A DNA stretch of 64,000 nt, taken from assembly GCF_009183655.1 (NCBI RefSeq), contig NZ_WEIO01000002.1:248001-312000 (forward strand), written 5' to 3'. The position numbers and the translations under genes are program-made. Positions 17,081 through 26,244 of the stretch are shown here, piece after piece. How positions within the stretch are numbered: the stretch's first letter is position 1; every line of letters starts with the position of its first letter. Origin of the DNA: Bacillus aerolatus (GTDB taxonomy: Bacteria > Bacillota > Bacilli > Bacillales > Domibacillaceae). The notes under the pieces were generated by a model, which worked only from the letters and a program-made list of their open reading frames with translations, was not told the origin of the DNA and did no database searches.

Positions 17081-18284
17081 CGGTATGCTTTCACAAGAAG
17101 AAATCGATGCCTTGTTAAAAGGCACAGCCGATGACAATATCGAAATTGAAGAAATGAGTGATCCAGCTGCAGGAGGGACAGAACAATACTTAGATTCTTT
17201 TGAGCAAGATACGCTTGGTGAAATTGGTAACATTTCATTCGGCAGCTCTGCGACGGCACTTTCCAGTTTGTTAAATCAAAAAGTAGAAATTACAACTCCG
17301 ACAGTCACTATTATTAATCGTAAAAACATAAAAGATGAATTCCCTTATCCATATGTAGCGATTGAAGTGGAATATACAGAAGGCTTTATGAGTGCAACGA
17401 ACTTGCTTGTTATTAAACAAACAGATGCATCGATTATTGCCGATTTAATGCTCGGAGGCGACGGCACGAGCCCCGATCCAAATCTAGGTGAAATTCAACT
17501 TAGCGCGGTGCAGGAAGCGATGAATCAAATGATGGGTTCGGCTGCCACATCCATGTCAACTATTTTTAACAAACGGGTTGATATATCACCGCCTTCTATT
17601 GCGTTAATGGATTTAAATTTAGGGAAAGGTGAAGAGCCTTTACAAGAACAAGATTTGCTCGTCAAGATTTCTTTCCGTTTAACGATTGGCGATTTAATTG
17701 ATTCGAATATTATGCAGCTTGTCCCGCTCGAGTTTGCGAAAGGGTTGGTTCATGAACTGATGAATCCGTCCGCCGAAACAGCAGCCGCAACTGAAGCACC
17801 TCAGCAGGCCCGGCCTGAGCCAATTCAAACGGCACAGACAAGCCAGCAGCCGCAACAACAGACAGCGCCAACCCAGGCGCCGCCCGCTCCGGCTGAAGAA
17901 GTGCTCCAGACTGGGCAACCAAACAACCAATCGGTGAATATTCCGGCTCAGCCACAGCCGATAGTCAACGTCCAGCCTGCTTCTTTTGCTTCATTTGAAC
18001 AAGCAACGCTGCAGGAACATGAAGCGCAGAATTTGAACATGCTGTTAGATATCCCGCTGCAAGTGACCGTAGAGCTTGGCCGCACAAACCGATCTGTTAA
18101 AGATATTCTCGACTTGTCGGCAGGGTCAATTATTGAACTGGACAAACTCGCTGGAGAGCCGGTTGATATTCTTGTTAACAGCCGCTTAATTGCTAAAGGC
18201 GAAGTAGTCGTGATAGAAGAAAACTTTGGTGTACGGATTACGGATATTTTAAGCCAAAGTGACCGGCTGAAAAATTTAAATTAA
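17073..18284 (+). CDS. fliY: FliY, switch protein with CheY-P phosphatase activity (FliN type)
   Basis: FliY is the Gram-positive FliN homologue with an added CheC-like phosphatase domain that removes phosphate from CheY-P at the switch. Visible parts are a FliM-like docking peptide LSQEEIDALLKG (6-17), two phosphatase half-sites (DTLGEIGNISFGSS near residue 50 and AVQEAMNQMMGSA near 150), a Pro/Gln/Ala-rich linker (about 230-305) and a C-terminal SpoA/FliN domain (IPLQVTVELGRTNRSVKDIL). It has 403 residues. Both FliM and FliY here keep the CheY-P docking peptide. Confidence 0.96.
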   Translation: MGDGMLSQEEIDALLKGTADDNIEIEEMSDPAAGGTEQYLDSFEQDTLGEIGNISFGSSATALSSLLNQKVEITTPTVTIINRKNIKDEFPYPYVAIEVEYTEGFMSATNLLVIKQTDASIIADLMLGGDGTSPDPNLGEIQLSAVQEAMNQMMGSAATSMSTIFNKRVDISPPSIALMDLNLGKGEEPLQEQDLLVKISFRLTIGDLIDSNIMQLVPLEFAKGLVHELMNPSAETAAATEAPQQARPEPIQTAQTSQQPQQQTAPTQAPPAPAEEVLQTGQPNNQSVNIPAQPQPIVNVQPASFASFEQATLQEHEAQNLNMLLDIPLQVTVELGRTNRSVKDILDLSAGSIIELDKLAGEPVDILVNSRLIAKGEVVVIEENFGVRITDILSQSDRLKNLN

Positions 18285-18306
18285 TTTATTTTGGGGGTTA
18301 GTGAAG

Positions 18307-18669
18307 ATGGGAAACCGCATTTTAGTTGTAGATGATGCCGCATTTATGCGCATGATGATTAAAGATATTTTGTCTAAAAATGGCTTTGAAGTGGTCGGAG
18401 AAGCGGCTGACGGAGCCCAAGCTGTTGAAAAATATAAAGAACTGCAGCCGGACTTGGTGACGATGGACATTACCATGCCAGAGAAAGACGGAATTACCGC
18501 TTTGAAGGAAATTAAAGCAGACGATCCAAATGCTAAAATCATTATGTGTTCCGCTATGGGCCAGCAATCAATGGTAATTGACGCTATTCAGGCAGGAGCG
18601 AAAGACTTTATTGTGAAGCCATTCCAGCCTGACCGTGTCATTGAAGCAATCTCAAAAACATTAGCATAA
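18307..18669 (+). CDS. cheY: CheY, chemotaxis response regulator
   Basis: CheY-P binds FliM/FliY and changes motor direction; in Bacillus it promotes smooth swimming. ATG 18307 gives 120 residues, identical in length to B. subtilis CheY. GTG 18301 is less likely because GGGGG (18293-18297) is then too close. Phosphorylation-site residues are D9, D10, D54 (TMDITMP), S82 and K104. The family-typical CSAMGQQSMVIDAIQAGAKD is present. It lies between fliY and fliO. Confidence 0.97.
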   Translation: MGNRILVVDDAAFMRMMIKDILSKNGFEVVGEAADGAQAVEKYKELQPDLVTMDITMPEKDGITALKEIKADDPNAKIIMCSAMGQQSMVIDAIQAGAKDFIVKPFQPDRVIEAISKTLA

Positions 18670-18688
18670 GCTTAAGAAGGTGCGTTCT

Positions 18689-19372
18689 TTGATCAAACAA
18701 CTTTTTAAGCCTTTCGCTTTCATCCTCTTCAGCATGGCTCTGTTTGCAGGCAATATATCTGTTGCGCAAGCAGAGCCATTTGATAATAATGTGAAAGACT
18801 GTTTGGAAAGCCCTGAGAAGTGTGGCCAGGAAACAGGACAGAAAGAGGATGAGCCGGGCGGCCAAAGTCAACAAATAGAAAAAGAAAGAGCGGTTGGCGT
18901 CACGTTCTGGGACTTTCTAAAAATGATAGGGGCACTTGCATTTGTACTTGCTCTTATTTATTTTTTACTGCGCTTTGTCAACCAGAAAAGCCGCTCCTAT
19001 CAACAAACGAAACTGATTCAGCATTTGGGGGGATCGCCGCTTGGAGGCAATCGTTCGATCCAAATGGTAAAAGTCGGCGACCGCATATTAATTCTTGGTG
19101 TCGGTGAAGACATTCAACTTATAAAAGAAATTGATGATGAACAAGAACTCACTCGTTTTATTGACCATTACAGTGAGCAAATGGACCAAATGCTTCAGCC
19201 GCAAGACGTGATTACGAAACTGATCAGCAAGTGGAAAAGCAAAGAGACACCAACAGATGGAAAGCAGGACGAGTTTAAAAAAATGTTTGAAAGTAAATTG
19301 AGTGAGATGAAAAGATCCAGGAATCAAACCATTTCGAAGATGAGCAGCAAGGAGAAGAAACACGATGAATGA
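18689..19372 (+). CDS. fliO: FliO (FliZ), flagellar export gate assembly protein
   Basis: FliO helps assemble the FliP ring of the export gate. TTG 18689 (AAGAAGG 8 bases upstream) gives 227 residues with a signal-peptide-like N-terminus ending near AQA (26-28). A short extracytoplasmic part contains two cysteines, C38 and C45. One transmembrane helix follows near residues 80-100, then a cytoplasmic FliO domain (LGGSPLGGNRSIQMVKVGDRI). The GTG at 18680 overlaps the ribosome site. The B. subtilis homologue is called FliZ. Confidence 0.88.
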   Translation: MIKQLFKPFAFILFSMALFAGNISVAQAEPFDNNVKDCLESPEKCGQETGQKEDEPGGQSQQIEKERAVGVTFWDFLKMIGALAFVLALIYFLLRFVNQKSRSYQQTKLIQHLGGSPLGGNRSIQMVKVGDRILILGVGEDIQLIKEIDDEQELTRFIDHYSEQMDQMLQPQDVITKLISKWKSKETPTDGKQDEFKKMFESKLSEMKRSRNQTISKMSSKEKKHDE

Positions 19373-20030
19373 GTTTATGGAATTTTTTAATAACAGTTCT
19401 CCGGATAACGTTTCGACTTCCGTGAAACTTTTTCTCCTGCTGACCGTTTTGTCGCTGGCTCCGAGTATATTAATTTTAATGACTTGCTTTACGCGTATTA
19501 TTATTGTGCTTTCATTCGTAAGATCTGCATTGGCAACCCAGCAAATGCCTCCGACACAAGTGCTGCTTGGGCTCGCTTTGTTTTTGACATTTTTTATAAT
19601 GGCTCCCATCTTTCAAGAAATAAACGATGAGGCGCTGACTCCTTTATTTAATGAAGAAATTAATCTGGAGGAAGCGTATGACAAAGCGAGTCTGCCATTA
19701 AAAGAATTTATGAGTGAGCATACGAGACAGAAAGATTTAGAGCTGTTTTTAAATTATTCGGGTGCTGAACGGCCAAAAACAGTGGAAGATATTCCGATCA
19801 CTTCACTAGTGCCGGCATTTGCCTTAAGTGAAATAAAAACAGCCTTTCAAATCGGCTTCATGATTTTCATTCCGTTTCTTGTCATTGATATGGTCGTTGC
19901 TAGTATTTTAATGTCAATGGGAATGATGATGCTTCCGCCGGTTATGATTTCACTGCCTTTTAAAATTTTGCTGTTTGTGCTCGTGGACGGCTGGTATTTA
20001 GTCATTCAATCTTTGCTGAAAAGCTTTTAA
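19365..20030 (+). CDS. fliP: FliP, flagellar type III export gate protein
   Basis: FliP forms the core of the export channel with FliQ and FliR. It has 221 residues and four hydrophobic segments (about 20-45, 58-80, 155-180 and 185-215). Signature stretches are LTCFTRIIIVLSFVRSALAT-like near residue 40 (here MTCFTRIIIVLSF) and FQIGFMIFIPFLVIDMVVAS near 165. It overlaps fliO by 8 bases. Confidence 0.97.
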   Translation: MNEFMEFFNNSSPDNVSTSVKLFLLLTVLSLAPSILILMTCFTRIIIVLSFVRSALATQQMPPTQVLLGLALFLTFFIMAPIFQEINDEALTPLFNEEINLEEAYDKASLPLKEFMSEHTRQKDLELFLNYSGAERPKTVEDIPITSLVPAFALSEIKTAFQIGFMIFIPFLVIDMVVASILMSMGMMMLPPVMISLPFKILLFVLVDGWYLVIQSLLKSF

Positions 20031-20042
20031 GTAGGTGGAACA

Positions 20043-20312
20043 ATGAATTCAGAAATGGTCATCTCTTTAGCTGAGAAAGGTGTCTACACAACCATTATCA
20101 TTTGCGGGCCGCTTCTTGTCGTCGCGCTTGTCGTCGGGCTTGCGGTCAGTATTTTTCAGGCAACTACGCAAATTCAGGAGCAGACACTTGCCTTTATTCC
20201 GAAGATCGTTGCTGTTTTAGTCGGCTTAATTTTCTTTGGCCCGTGGATGCTCAGCAAAATGCTTTCTTATACGCTGGACATATTTACGAATTTAACGAGA
20301 TTTGTAGGTTGA
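20043..20312 (+). CDS. fliQ: FliQ, flagellar type III export gate protein
   Basis: FliQ is a small export-gate subunit of 89 residues with two transmembrane helices (about 15-40 and 52-75). The family loop LAVSIFQATTQIQEQTLAFI lies between them and continues into PK. AGGTGG precedes the ATG. It lies between fliP and fliR with a 4-base gap to fliR. Confidence 0.96.
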   Translation: MNSEMVISLAEKGVYTTIIICGPLLVVALVVGLAVSIFQATTQIQEQTLAFIPKIVAVLVGLIFFGPWMLSKMLSYTLDIFTNLTRFVG

Positions 20313-20316
20313 TTGA

Positions 20317-21093
20317 ATGGAAGATATAGTACCTGATTTTTCCGTCTTATTATTAATGATCGTCCGCGTTTCCACATTTTTTATTACAATGCCGTTATTT
20401 TCTCACCGGACGATTCCAGCGATGCATCGAATTGGCTTCGCTGTCATGCTTTCCTGGACAATGTATTACACGATGGATGTATCACCGCTTGCGATCGATG
20501 GGGAATATTTTTTACTTATTTTAAAAGAAGCGCTTGTCGGCTTATTAATTGGCTTATCTGCTTATATGATGATAGCTGCCATTCAAATCGCCGGCGGATT
20601 GATTGACTTTCAGATGGGGTTTGCTATCGCCAATGTCATCGATCCGCAAACGGGAGCGCAAAGCCCTTTGATGGGGCAATACTTATACATGTTTTCGCTG
20701 TTGCTGCTGCTTGCTTTAAACGGCCATCACTTAATTTTGGACGGCATCTTTTATAGCTATCAGTACATTCCGATTGACCAGCTGACGCTGCATTTTGAAA
20801 CTGGCGGTTTAGCTGAATATATGAGCCGCGCCTTCAGTGCGATGTTTTTAATCGCATTTCAAATGGCGATGCCGGTTGTCGCTACGCTATTTTTAGTCGA
20901 TGTAGCATTGGGGATTGTTGCTAGAACTGTCCCACAGCTCAATATTTTCGTTGTCGGTTTCCCTCTTAAAATTGGTGTGGCCTTTATCGTTATGGTTGTC
21001 GTCATGGGAGTGATATTAACAGTAGTCCAACAGTTGTTTGAAATGATGCTGTATACGATGCGAAACGTGATGACATTGATGGGGGGAGCGTAA
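20317..21093 (+). CDS. fliR: FliR, flagellar type III export gate protein
   Basis: FliR is the single-copy subunit that closes the FliP-FliQ-FliR gate. Its 258 residues are mostly hydrophobic, with about six membrane segments. Family stretches include IQIAGGLIDFQMGFAIANVI (residues 87-106) and VPQLNIFVVGFPLKIG near 205-220. The ribosome site is a modest AGGTTGAT. The gene ends one base before the flhB start. Confidence 0.96.
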   Translation: MEDIVPDFSVLLLMIVRVSTFFITMPLFSHRTIPAMHRIGFAVMLSWTMYYTMDVSPLAIDGEYFLLILKEALVGLLIGLSAYMMIAAIQIAGGLIDFQMGFAIANVIDPQTGAQSPLMGQYLYMFSLLLLLALNGHHLILDGIFYSYQYIPIDQLTLHFETGGLAEYMSRAFSAMFLIAFQMAMPVVATLFLVDVALGIVARTVPQLNIFVVGFPLKIGVAFIVMVVVMGVILTVVQQLFEMMLYTMRNVMTLMGGA

Positions 21094-21094
21094 T

Positions 21095-22177
21095 GTGGAA
21101 AAATTAAAGCTGGATCTCCAATTTTTTGCCGGAGAAAAGACTGAAAAAGCGACCCCCAAAAAAAAGCAGGACTCGCGTAAAAAAGGGCAAGTAGCAAAAA
21201 GTCAGGATGTGACGACAGCCATCAGCTTGCTGGCGCTGTTTGGCTTCTTATTTATCGGTGCTTCGTTTATGGGTACCGAAATTTTTCGTTTATTTCACCA
21301 TTCGCTTCAATACTATCTTGTTATGCCGGTAACAGAAGCGAATTTGAAAGTAATTGTTTTTGAAATCATGGAGCAGCTTATTTATATACTAGGGCCCATT
21401 ATGGTGGTTGCCCTATTAGCTGGAGTGGCAGCCAATTATTTGCAAGTCGGCTTTTTGCTGACTGGAGAACCCATTAAACCAAAGCTGGAGAAGTTGGATC
21501 CGATAAAGGGATTTAAACGGATTTTCGCTGTTAGAGCACTCGTGGAGCTGCTCAAGTCCATGTTGAAAATTACGTTTGTTGGTGCGGTTACTTTTTTCAT
21601 TCTTTGGACCAATATTGAAGAAGTGCTGAAGCTTTCGTTTAAATCAATTGCCGACGCCCTGCAAACGGTTGGATCCTTAACTTTACAAATGGGAGCAGCG
21701 GCTTCCGGAGCGCTTCTCTTTTTGGCACTGCTTGATTATTTATACCAAAAATATGATTTCGAAAAAAGTATCCGAATGTCAAAGCAGGATATAAAAGATG
21801 AATACAAAAACATCGAAGGCGACCCGCTCATTAAATCAAAAATTAAACAACGCCAGCGGGAAATGGCTATGAGCCGAATGATGCAGGAAGTACCGCAGGC
21901 CGACGTCGTTATCACGAACCCGACTCATTATGCCATCGCTTTAAAGTACGATGAAGAGCAGTCAGATGCTCCGATTGTCGTCGCAAAAGGAGTGGATTAT
22001 CTCGCTCAAAAGATCAAATATGTTGCGGGTGAAAATAAGGTGGAAGTGATTGAGAACCGGCCATTGGCAAGAGCGCTCTATGATCAAGCGGAAATTGGCC
22101 ATCCGATTCCGGAAGAATTTTTTAAAGCGGTCGCCGAAATTTTAGCTTATGTGTACCGGTTGAAAAATAAATTGTAA
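21095..22177 (+). CDS. flhB: FlhB, export substrate-specificity switch
   Basis: FlhB changes export specificity from rod/hook to filament substrates after autocleavage in its cytoplasmic domain. The GTG start gives 360 residues with the typical N-terminus LDLQFFAGEKTEKAT. There are four membrane helices up to about residue 210. The autocleavage motif NPTH is at residues 275-278, with cleavage after N275. GGGGGGAG precedes the start. It partners with FliK, encoded upstream. Confidence 0.97.
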   Translation: MEKLKLDLQFFAGEKTEKATPKKKQDSRKKGQVAKSQDVTTAISLLALFGFLFIGASFMGTEIFRLFHHSLQYYLVMPVTEANLKVIVFEIMEQLIYILGPIMVVALLAGVAANYLQVGFLLTGEPIKPKLEKLDPIKGFKRIFAVRALVELLKSMLKITFVGAVTFFILWTNIEEVLKLSFKSIADALQTVGSLTLQMGAAASGALLFLALLDYLYQKYDFEKSIRMSKQDIKDEYKNIEGDPLIKSKIKQRQREMAMSRMMQEVPQADVVITNPTHYAIALKYDEEQSDAPIVVAKGVDYLAQKIKYVAGENKVEVIENRPLARALYDQAEIGHPIPEEFFKAVAEILAYVYRLKNKL

Positions 22178-22201
22178 GTTTTGTTGTTAGGAGAGAGAGA
22201 A

Positions 22202-24238
22202 ATGAAAGCAAGAGATATCTCCGTATTACTAAGTGTGATTTTAATAGTTGCCATGCTAATTGTTCCGCTTCCTTCATGGCTATTGAGTGTATTAATTATT
22301 ATTAATATTTCTCTTGCGCTTTTAGTGCTGCTCATATCAATGAACATGAGAGAAGCACTGGAGTTTTCCGTCTTCCCGTCGTTATTGCTCTTATTAACGT
22401 TATTCCGTCTTGGGCTAAATGTGTCGACAACGCGTTCGATTTTGAGCAAAGGCGAGGCTGGCGGCGTTGTCGAGACATTTGGAACATTCGTTGTCGGTGG
22501 AAACATTATCGTCGGCATGGTCGTTTTCTTAATTTTAATTATTATTCAGTTCGTCGTTATTACGAAAGGAGCGGAGCGGGTATCTGAAGTCGCCGCCCGC
22601 TTTACACTTGACGCAATGCCGGGGAAACAAATGAGTATTGATGCGGACTTGAATGCCGGCATGATTTCCGAATCAGAAGCGAGAGAGCGGCGGGAAAAAG
22701 TGAGCCGAGAATCTGATTTTTATGGCGCGATGGACGGGGCGACAAAGTTTGTTAAAGGAGACGCGATTGCCGGTATTATTATTGTTATCATTAATCTGAT
22801 TTTTGGCATCATTATCGGCGCGGTCCAACAAGGTCTTCCGATGGCAGAAGCCGCCGCCCGCTATTCGCTTTTAACGGTAGGCGACGGGATTGTATCTCAA
22901 GTACCTGCGCTGTTAATCTCCACAGCAACAGGGATCGTCGTAACGAGAGCGGCTTCAAAAGGCAATCTCGGTGAAGACATTATGTCACAGCTTCTCGCTT
23001 TTCCGGTGATGCTTTATGTAGCAGCAGGCACGATTTTTTTACTCGGCGTCGCCACGCCGATTAATGATGTACTGACGATTCCAATTGCCGGTGCTCTTGC
23101 TCTTGGCGGCTATATGTTGCAGCGCACGCCGAAGAAAGAGGAAGTGGACGTGTTTGAAGCGGAAGAAGAAATGGAAACGGAAGAGTTGAAAAGTCCGGAA
23201 AGTGTTGTGAACTTATTAAATATCGACCCGATCGAGTTTGAATTTGGCTACGGACTCATCCCGCTCGCCGATGCGAGCCAGGGGGGGGATTTGCTGGACC
23301 GAGTTGTCATGATTCGCCGCCAGCTGGCTATTGAACTCGGGCTTGTTATTCCGGTCGTTCGTATTCGTGATAATATTCAGCTGCAGCCGAATGAATACCG
23401 GGTCAAAATAAAAGGAAGTGTTATGGCGTCCGGTGATTTGCTGCTCGATCATTATCTCGCAATGAGCCCCGGTGAAGACGATGATCTAATTGAAGGTATT
23501 GATACGGTCGAACCATCTTTTGGTTTGCCGGCGAAATGGATTACAGAAGAAATGAAAGAGCAGGCTGAGATTCTCGGGTACACAGTCGTAGATCCGCCGA
23601 GCGTTGTTTCCACTCATCTAACGGAAGTCATTAAAGCAAATGCTTATGAATTGCTCGGCCGGCAGGAAACGCAGCAGCTGATAGACCATTTAAAAGAATC
23701 ATATCCCATTTTAGTAGATGAAGTAACACCATCTCCGCTGACAGTAGGAGAAATTCAAAAAGTATTGGCTAAATTGTTGAAGGAAAATATTTCAATCAGG
23801 AATTTGCCGGTCATTTTTGAAACGCTTGCTGATTTCGGTAAAATGTCATCTGATACCGATTTGCTGACAGAATACGTCCGCCAGGCGCTTGCCAGACAAA
23901 TTACTGGACAATTTACAGAAGAAGGAGAAGCATTAAAAGTGATTACACTCTCGGGACAAATTGAAAAGCTTGTCGCTGACAGCGTGCAGCAAACAGAGCA
24001 CGGAAACTTTTTATCTCTTGATCCGATGGACTCGCAGCGAATATTAGAAGCAGTGGCTGCCCAAGTGGAGCAAGTTTCTTTTATGCAGCAGACTCCGATT
24101 ATTCTATGTTCACCTGCCATCCGCATGTATATTCGGCAGCTGGCTGAAAGGTATTTTCCGCAATTGCCAATTCTGTCTTACAATGAACTTGAACCGAGCA
24201 TCGAGGTTCAAAGTGTAGGGGTGGTGAGTTTAGATTGA
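22202..24238 (+). CDS. flhA: FlhA, flagellar type III export protein
   Basis: FlhA is the largest export-gate subunit, coupling proton flow to export. ATG 22202, with TTAGGAGAG upstream, gives 678 residues, as in B. subtilis. The N-terminal half has about eight membrane helices and contains the FHIPEP signature (ARFTLDAMPGKQMSIDAD, near residues 135-152). The C-terminal half is the cytoplasmic docking platform for chaperone-substrate complexes. It overlaps flhF by four bases. Confidence 0.97.
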   Translation: MKARDISVLLSVILIVAMLIVPLPSWLLSVLIIINISLALLVLLISMNMREALEFSVFPSLLLLLTLFRLGLNVSTTRSILSKGEAGGVVETFGTFVVGGNIIVGMVVFLILIIIQFVVITKGAERVSEVAARFTLDAMPGKQMSIDADLNAGMISESEARERREKVSRESDFYGAMDGATKFVKGDAIAGIIIVIINLIFGIIIGAVQQGLPMAEAAARYSLLTVGDGIVSQVPALLISTATGIVVTRAASKGNLGEDIMSQLLAFPVMLYVAAGTIFLLGVATPINDVLTIPIAGALALGGYMLQRTPKKEEVDVFEAEEEMETEELKSPESVVNLLNIDPIEFEFGYGLIPLADASQGGDLLDRVVMIRRQLAIELGLVIPVVRIRDNIQLQPNEYRVKIKGSVMASGDLLLDHYLAMSPGEDDDLIEGIDTVEPSFGLPAKWITEEMKEQAEILGYTVVDPPSVVSTHLTEVIKANAYELLGRQETQQLIDHLKESYPILVDEVTPSPLTVGEIQKVLAKLLKENISIRNLPVIFETLADFGKMSSDTDLLTEYVRQALARQITGQFTEEGEALKVITLSGQIEKLVADSVQQTEHGNFLSLDPMDSQRILEAVAAQVEQVSFMQQTPIILCSPAIRMYIRQLAERYFPQLPILSYNELEPSIEVQSVGVVSLD

Positions 24239-25371
24239 AAGTAAAAAAATATACTGCCGCATCCATGCCGGAAGCGATGAAAAAAATTCGTGCAGAGCTT
24301 GGAGAACAAGCAGTGCTTTTGCAATCGAAAACTGTGTATACTGGCGGATTTCTCGGTTTGTTTAAAAAGAAATTAATAGAAGTAGTGGCGGCGGTTGATC
24401 CAAATTCTTATGTGGTCCCCCAGCCGAAAGAGCCGGCAGCTGCCGTGTCTGTTTCAAAAAACAGTGCCGCTTCTCAGCCGTCTCACAAGAAAAACAGCGA
24501 AGAAGAGCTGACGAAAGAGCTAAAAGAATTAAAGCAGTTGGTGCAACAATTTTCCAAAGCGGATCAACTTTCACTAGACACTTATCCGGAAGAGCTTAAG
24601 CTGCCGTTACTAAAAATGAAAAAACAAGAAATAACCGATGAGTTAATTTTGGAGTTAAAACAGGTTCTTTTTGACAAATGGAAAGAGGTAAAAGGCCAGG
24701 TAAGTGAAGAAATGGCCACAGTGTGGAGCAGACAGTGGCTCATCGATAAGATTAAGCCAATCCAAGAGAAGCAGCCGGCTTATCCAAAAAAGTTTATTAA
24801 TATCATTGGGCCGACAGGTGTCGGTAAAACGACGACGCTGGCTAAAATGGCTGCTGGCAGCGTGCTGGAACAAAAATTTAAAACGGCTTTTATTACGACC
24901 GATACGTATCGTATTGCGGCGATCGATCAATTAAAAACATACGCGGATTTATTGAAGGTGCCAGTAGAAGTGGCGTATAAATCGGCCGACATAAAACAAG
25001 CCATTGAAAAATTTAAGGATTATGACATTGTTTATATTGATACGGCCGGTCGAAACTACCGGGAAGAACAATTTGTTAAAGAGTTAAAAGCAATGATCCC
25101 ATTTGAAAGAATGAAAAATTATTTAGTCATCGCCCTCACTTCGAAAGAAGAGGATATGTACGAAATTATTGATCAGTTTGCAACTGTACCGGTCCATCAA
25201 TTGATTTTTACAAAAATGGATGAAACGACGAGCCGCGGATCGATTGTAAACGCGATTTGCCGATACAGAAAATCCATTGCCTTTATCACTAACGGGCAAA
25301 ATGTACCGGATGATTTAATTCAACCTGACGCGGAAAAAATAGCGGATATTATTTTGGGTGAGGTCTTATGA
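24235..25371 (+). CDS. flhF: FlhF, SRP-type GTPase for flagellar placement
   Basis: FlhF is a signal-recognition-particle-like GTPase that marks where basal bodies form. It has 378 residues. The short basic N-terminus is followed by a low-complexity stretch (about 60-90), the N domain, then the G domain. G1 is GPTGVGKT (192-199). Further motifs are TTDTYRIAAIDQL, DTAGR and TKMDETTSRGSI. The TTG start overlaps the flhA stop and has GGGGTGGTG ahead. FlhG, its GTPase activator, is encoded next with a four-base overlap. Confidence 0.96.
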   Translation: MKVKKYTAASMPEAMKKIRAELGEQAVLLQSKTVYTGGFLGLFKKKLIEVVAAVDPNSYVVPQPKEPAAAVSVSKNSAASQPSHKKNSEEELTKELKELKQLVQQFSKADQLSLDTYPEELKLPLLKMKKQEITDELILELKQVLFDKWKEVKGQVSEEMATVWSRQWLIDKIKPIQEKQPAYPKKFINIIGPTGVGKTTTLAKMAAGSVLEQKFKTAFITTDTYRIAAIDQLKTYADLLKVPVEVAYKSADIKQAIEKFKDYDIVYIDTAGRNYREEQFVKELKAMIPFERMKNYLVIALTSKEEDMYEIIDQFATVPVHQLIFTKMDETTSRGSIVNAICRYRKSIAFITNGQNVPDDLIQPDAEKIADIILGEVL

Positions 25372-26243
25372 TCAATAACGATCAAGCAGCAGCACTGCGT
25401 AAAAAACTCCATCGGCTCTCAGGAAAACAAGCAAAAACAATTGCGGTAGTTAGTGGAAAAGGCGGCGTAGGGAAATCAAATATTTCGATGAATTTTGCCA
25501 TTGAGTTAACCCGGAATGGAAAAAAAGTGTTGATATTTGATATGGATATCGGCATGGGGAATATCCACGTTCTAACCGGACAGATAGCAGAGCGTTCCAT
25601 TGCTGATTTTTTTGAAAAAGAAGCTTTTCTTAAAGACTTAATTTTTACAGATGGAGAAGGCATTTCTTATATTCTGGGGGGATCCGGTCTCAGCCGGTTA
25701 GTAGAATGGAACAGCAGCCATTTTAACCGATGGCTGAGCGAAGTAGAAGAGCTTCAGCGGCAGTATGATTATTTGTTGTTTGATATGGGAGCTGGCGCCA
25801 CGAAAGAAACGCTTAATATTTTAATGGCGGTAGACGACATTATTGTTGTAACTACACCTGAACCGACATCGATCACAGATGCTTATTCTATGATGAAATA
25901 TATTCATTCCCATGGCGGAGAAAGTGCCTTTTATCTTTTATGCAACCGGGCAGATTCTGAAAAAGAAGGGCGTGACGCCGTTAACCGGCTGCAGCAAGCC
26001 GTTCAAAGGTTTCTGCAAAGAGAGACAAACCAACTTGGCGTATTGCCTGAAAATGCTGTCGTGAGAAAAGCCGTGGCCGCCCAAACGCCTTTCCTGATCG
26101 CTTATCCGAATACAAATGTATCTTGGGCGCTGCAGGCAGCAGTGAAAACATATATAGATGGATGCCAATACCCATCGAATGAGCCGGAATTAAAAAGCTT
26201 TATATCCAAGCTTCGTTATTTCTTTTCGAAAGGCAGGAGCTGA
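25368..26243 (+). CDS. flhG: FlhG (YlxH), MinD-like ATPase controlling flagellar pattern
   Basis: FlhG is a ParA/MinD family ATPase that stimulates FlhF GTPase and sets flagellar number and pattern. It has 291 residues. The FlhF-activating motif DQAAALR is at residues 5-11 and the deviant Walker A GKGGVGKS at 30-37. The FDMDIGMGNIHVLTG segment follows and then the switch-II DMGAGATKET. The ATG overlaps the flhF stop. Confidence 0.96.
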   Translation: MINNDQAAALRKKLHRLSGKQAKTIAVVSGKGGVGKSNISMNFAIELTRNGKKVLIFDMDIGMGNIHVLTGQIAERSIADFFEKEAFLKDLIFTDGEGISYILGGSGLSRLVEWNSSHFNRWLSEVEELQRQYDYLLFDMGAGATKETLNILMAVDDIIVVTTPEPTSITDAYSMMKYIHSHGGESAFYLLCNRADSEKEGRDAVNRLQQAVQRFLQRETNQLGVLPENAVVRKAVAAQTPFLIAYPNTNVSWALQAAVKTYIDGCQYPSNEPELKSFISKLRYFFSKGRS

Positions 26244-26244
26244 T

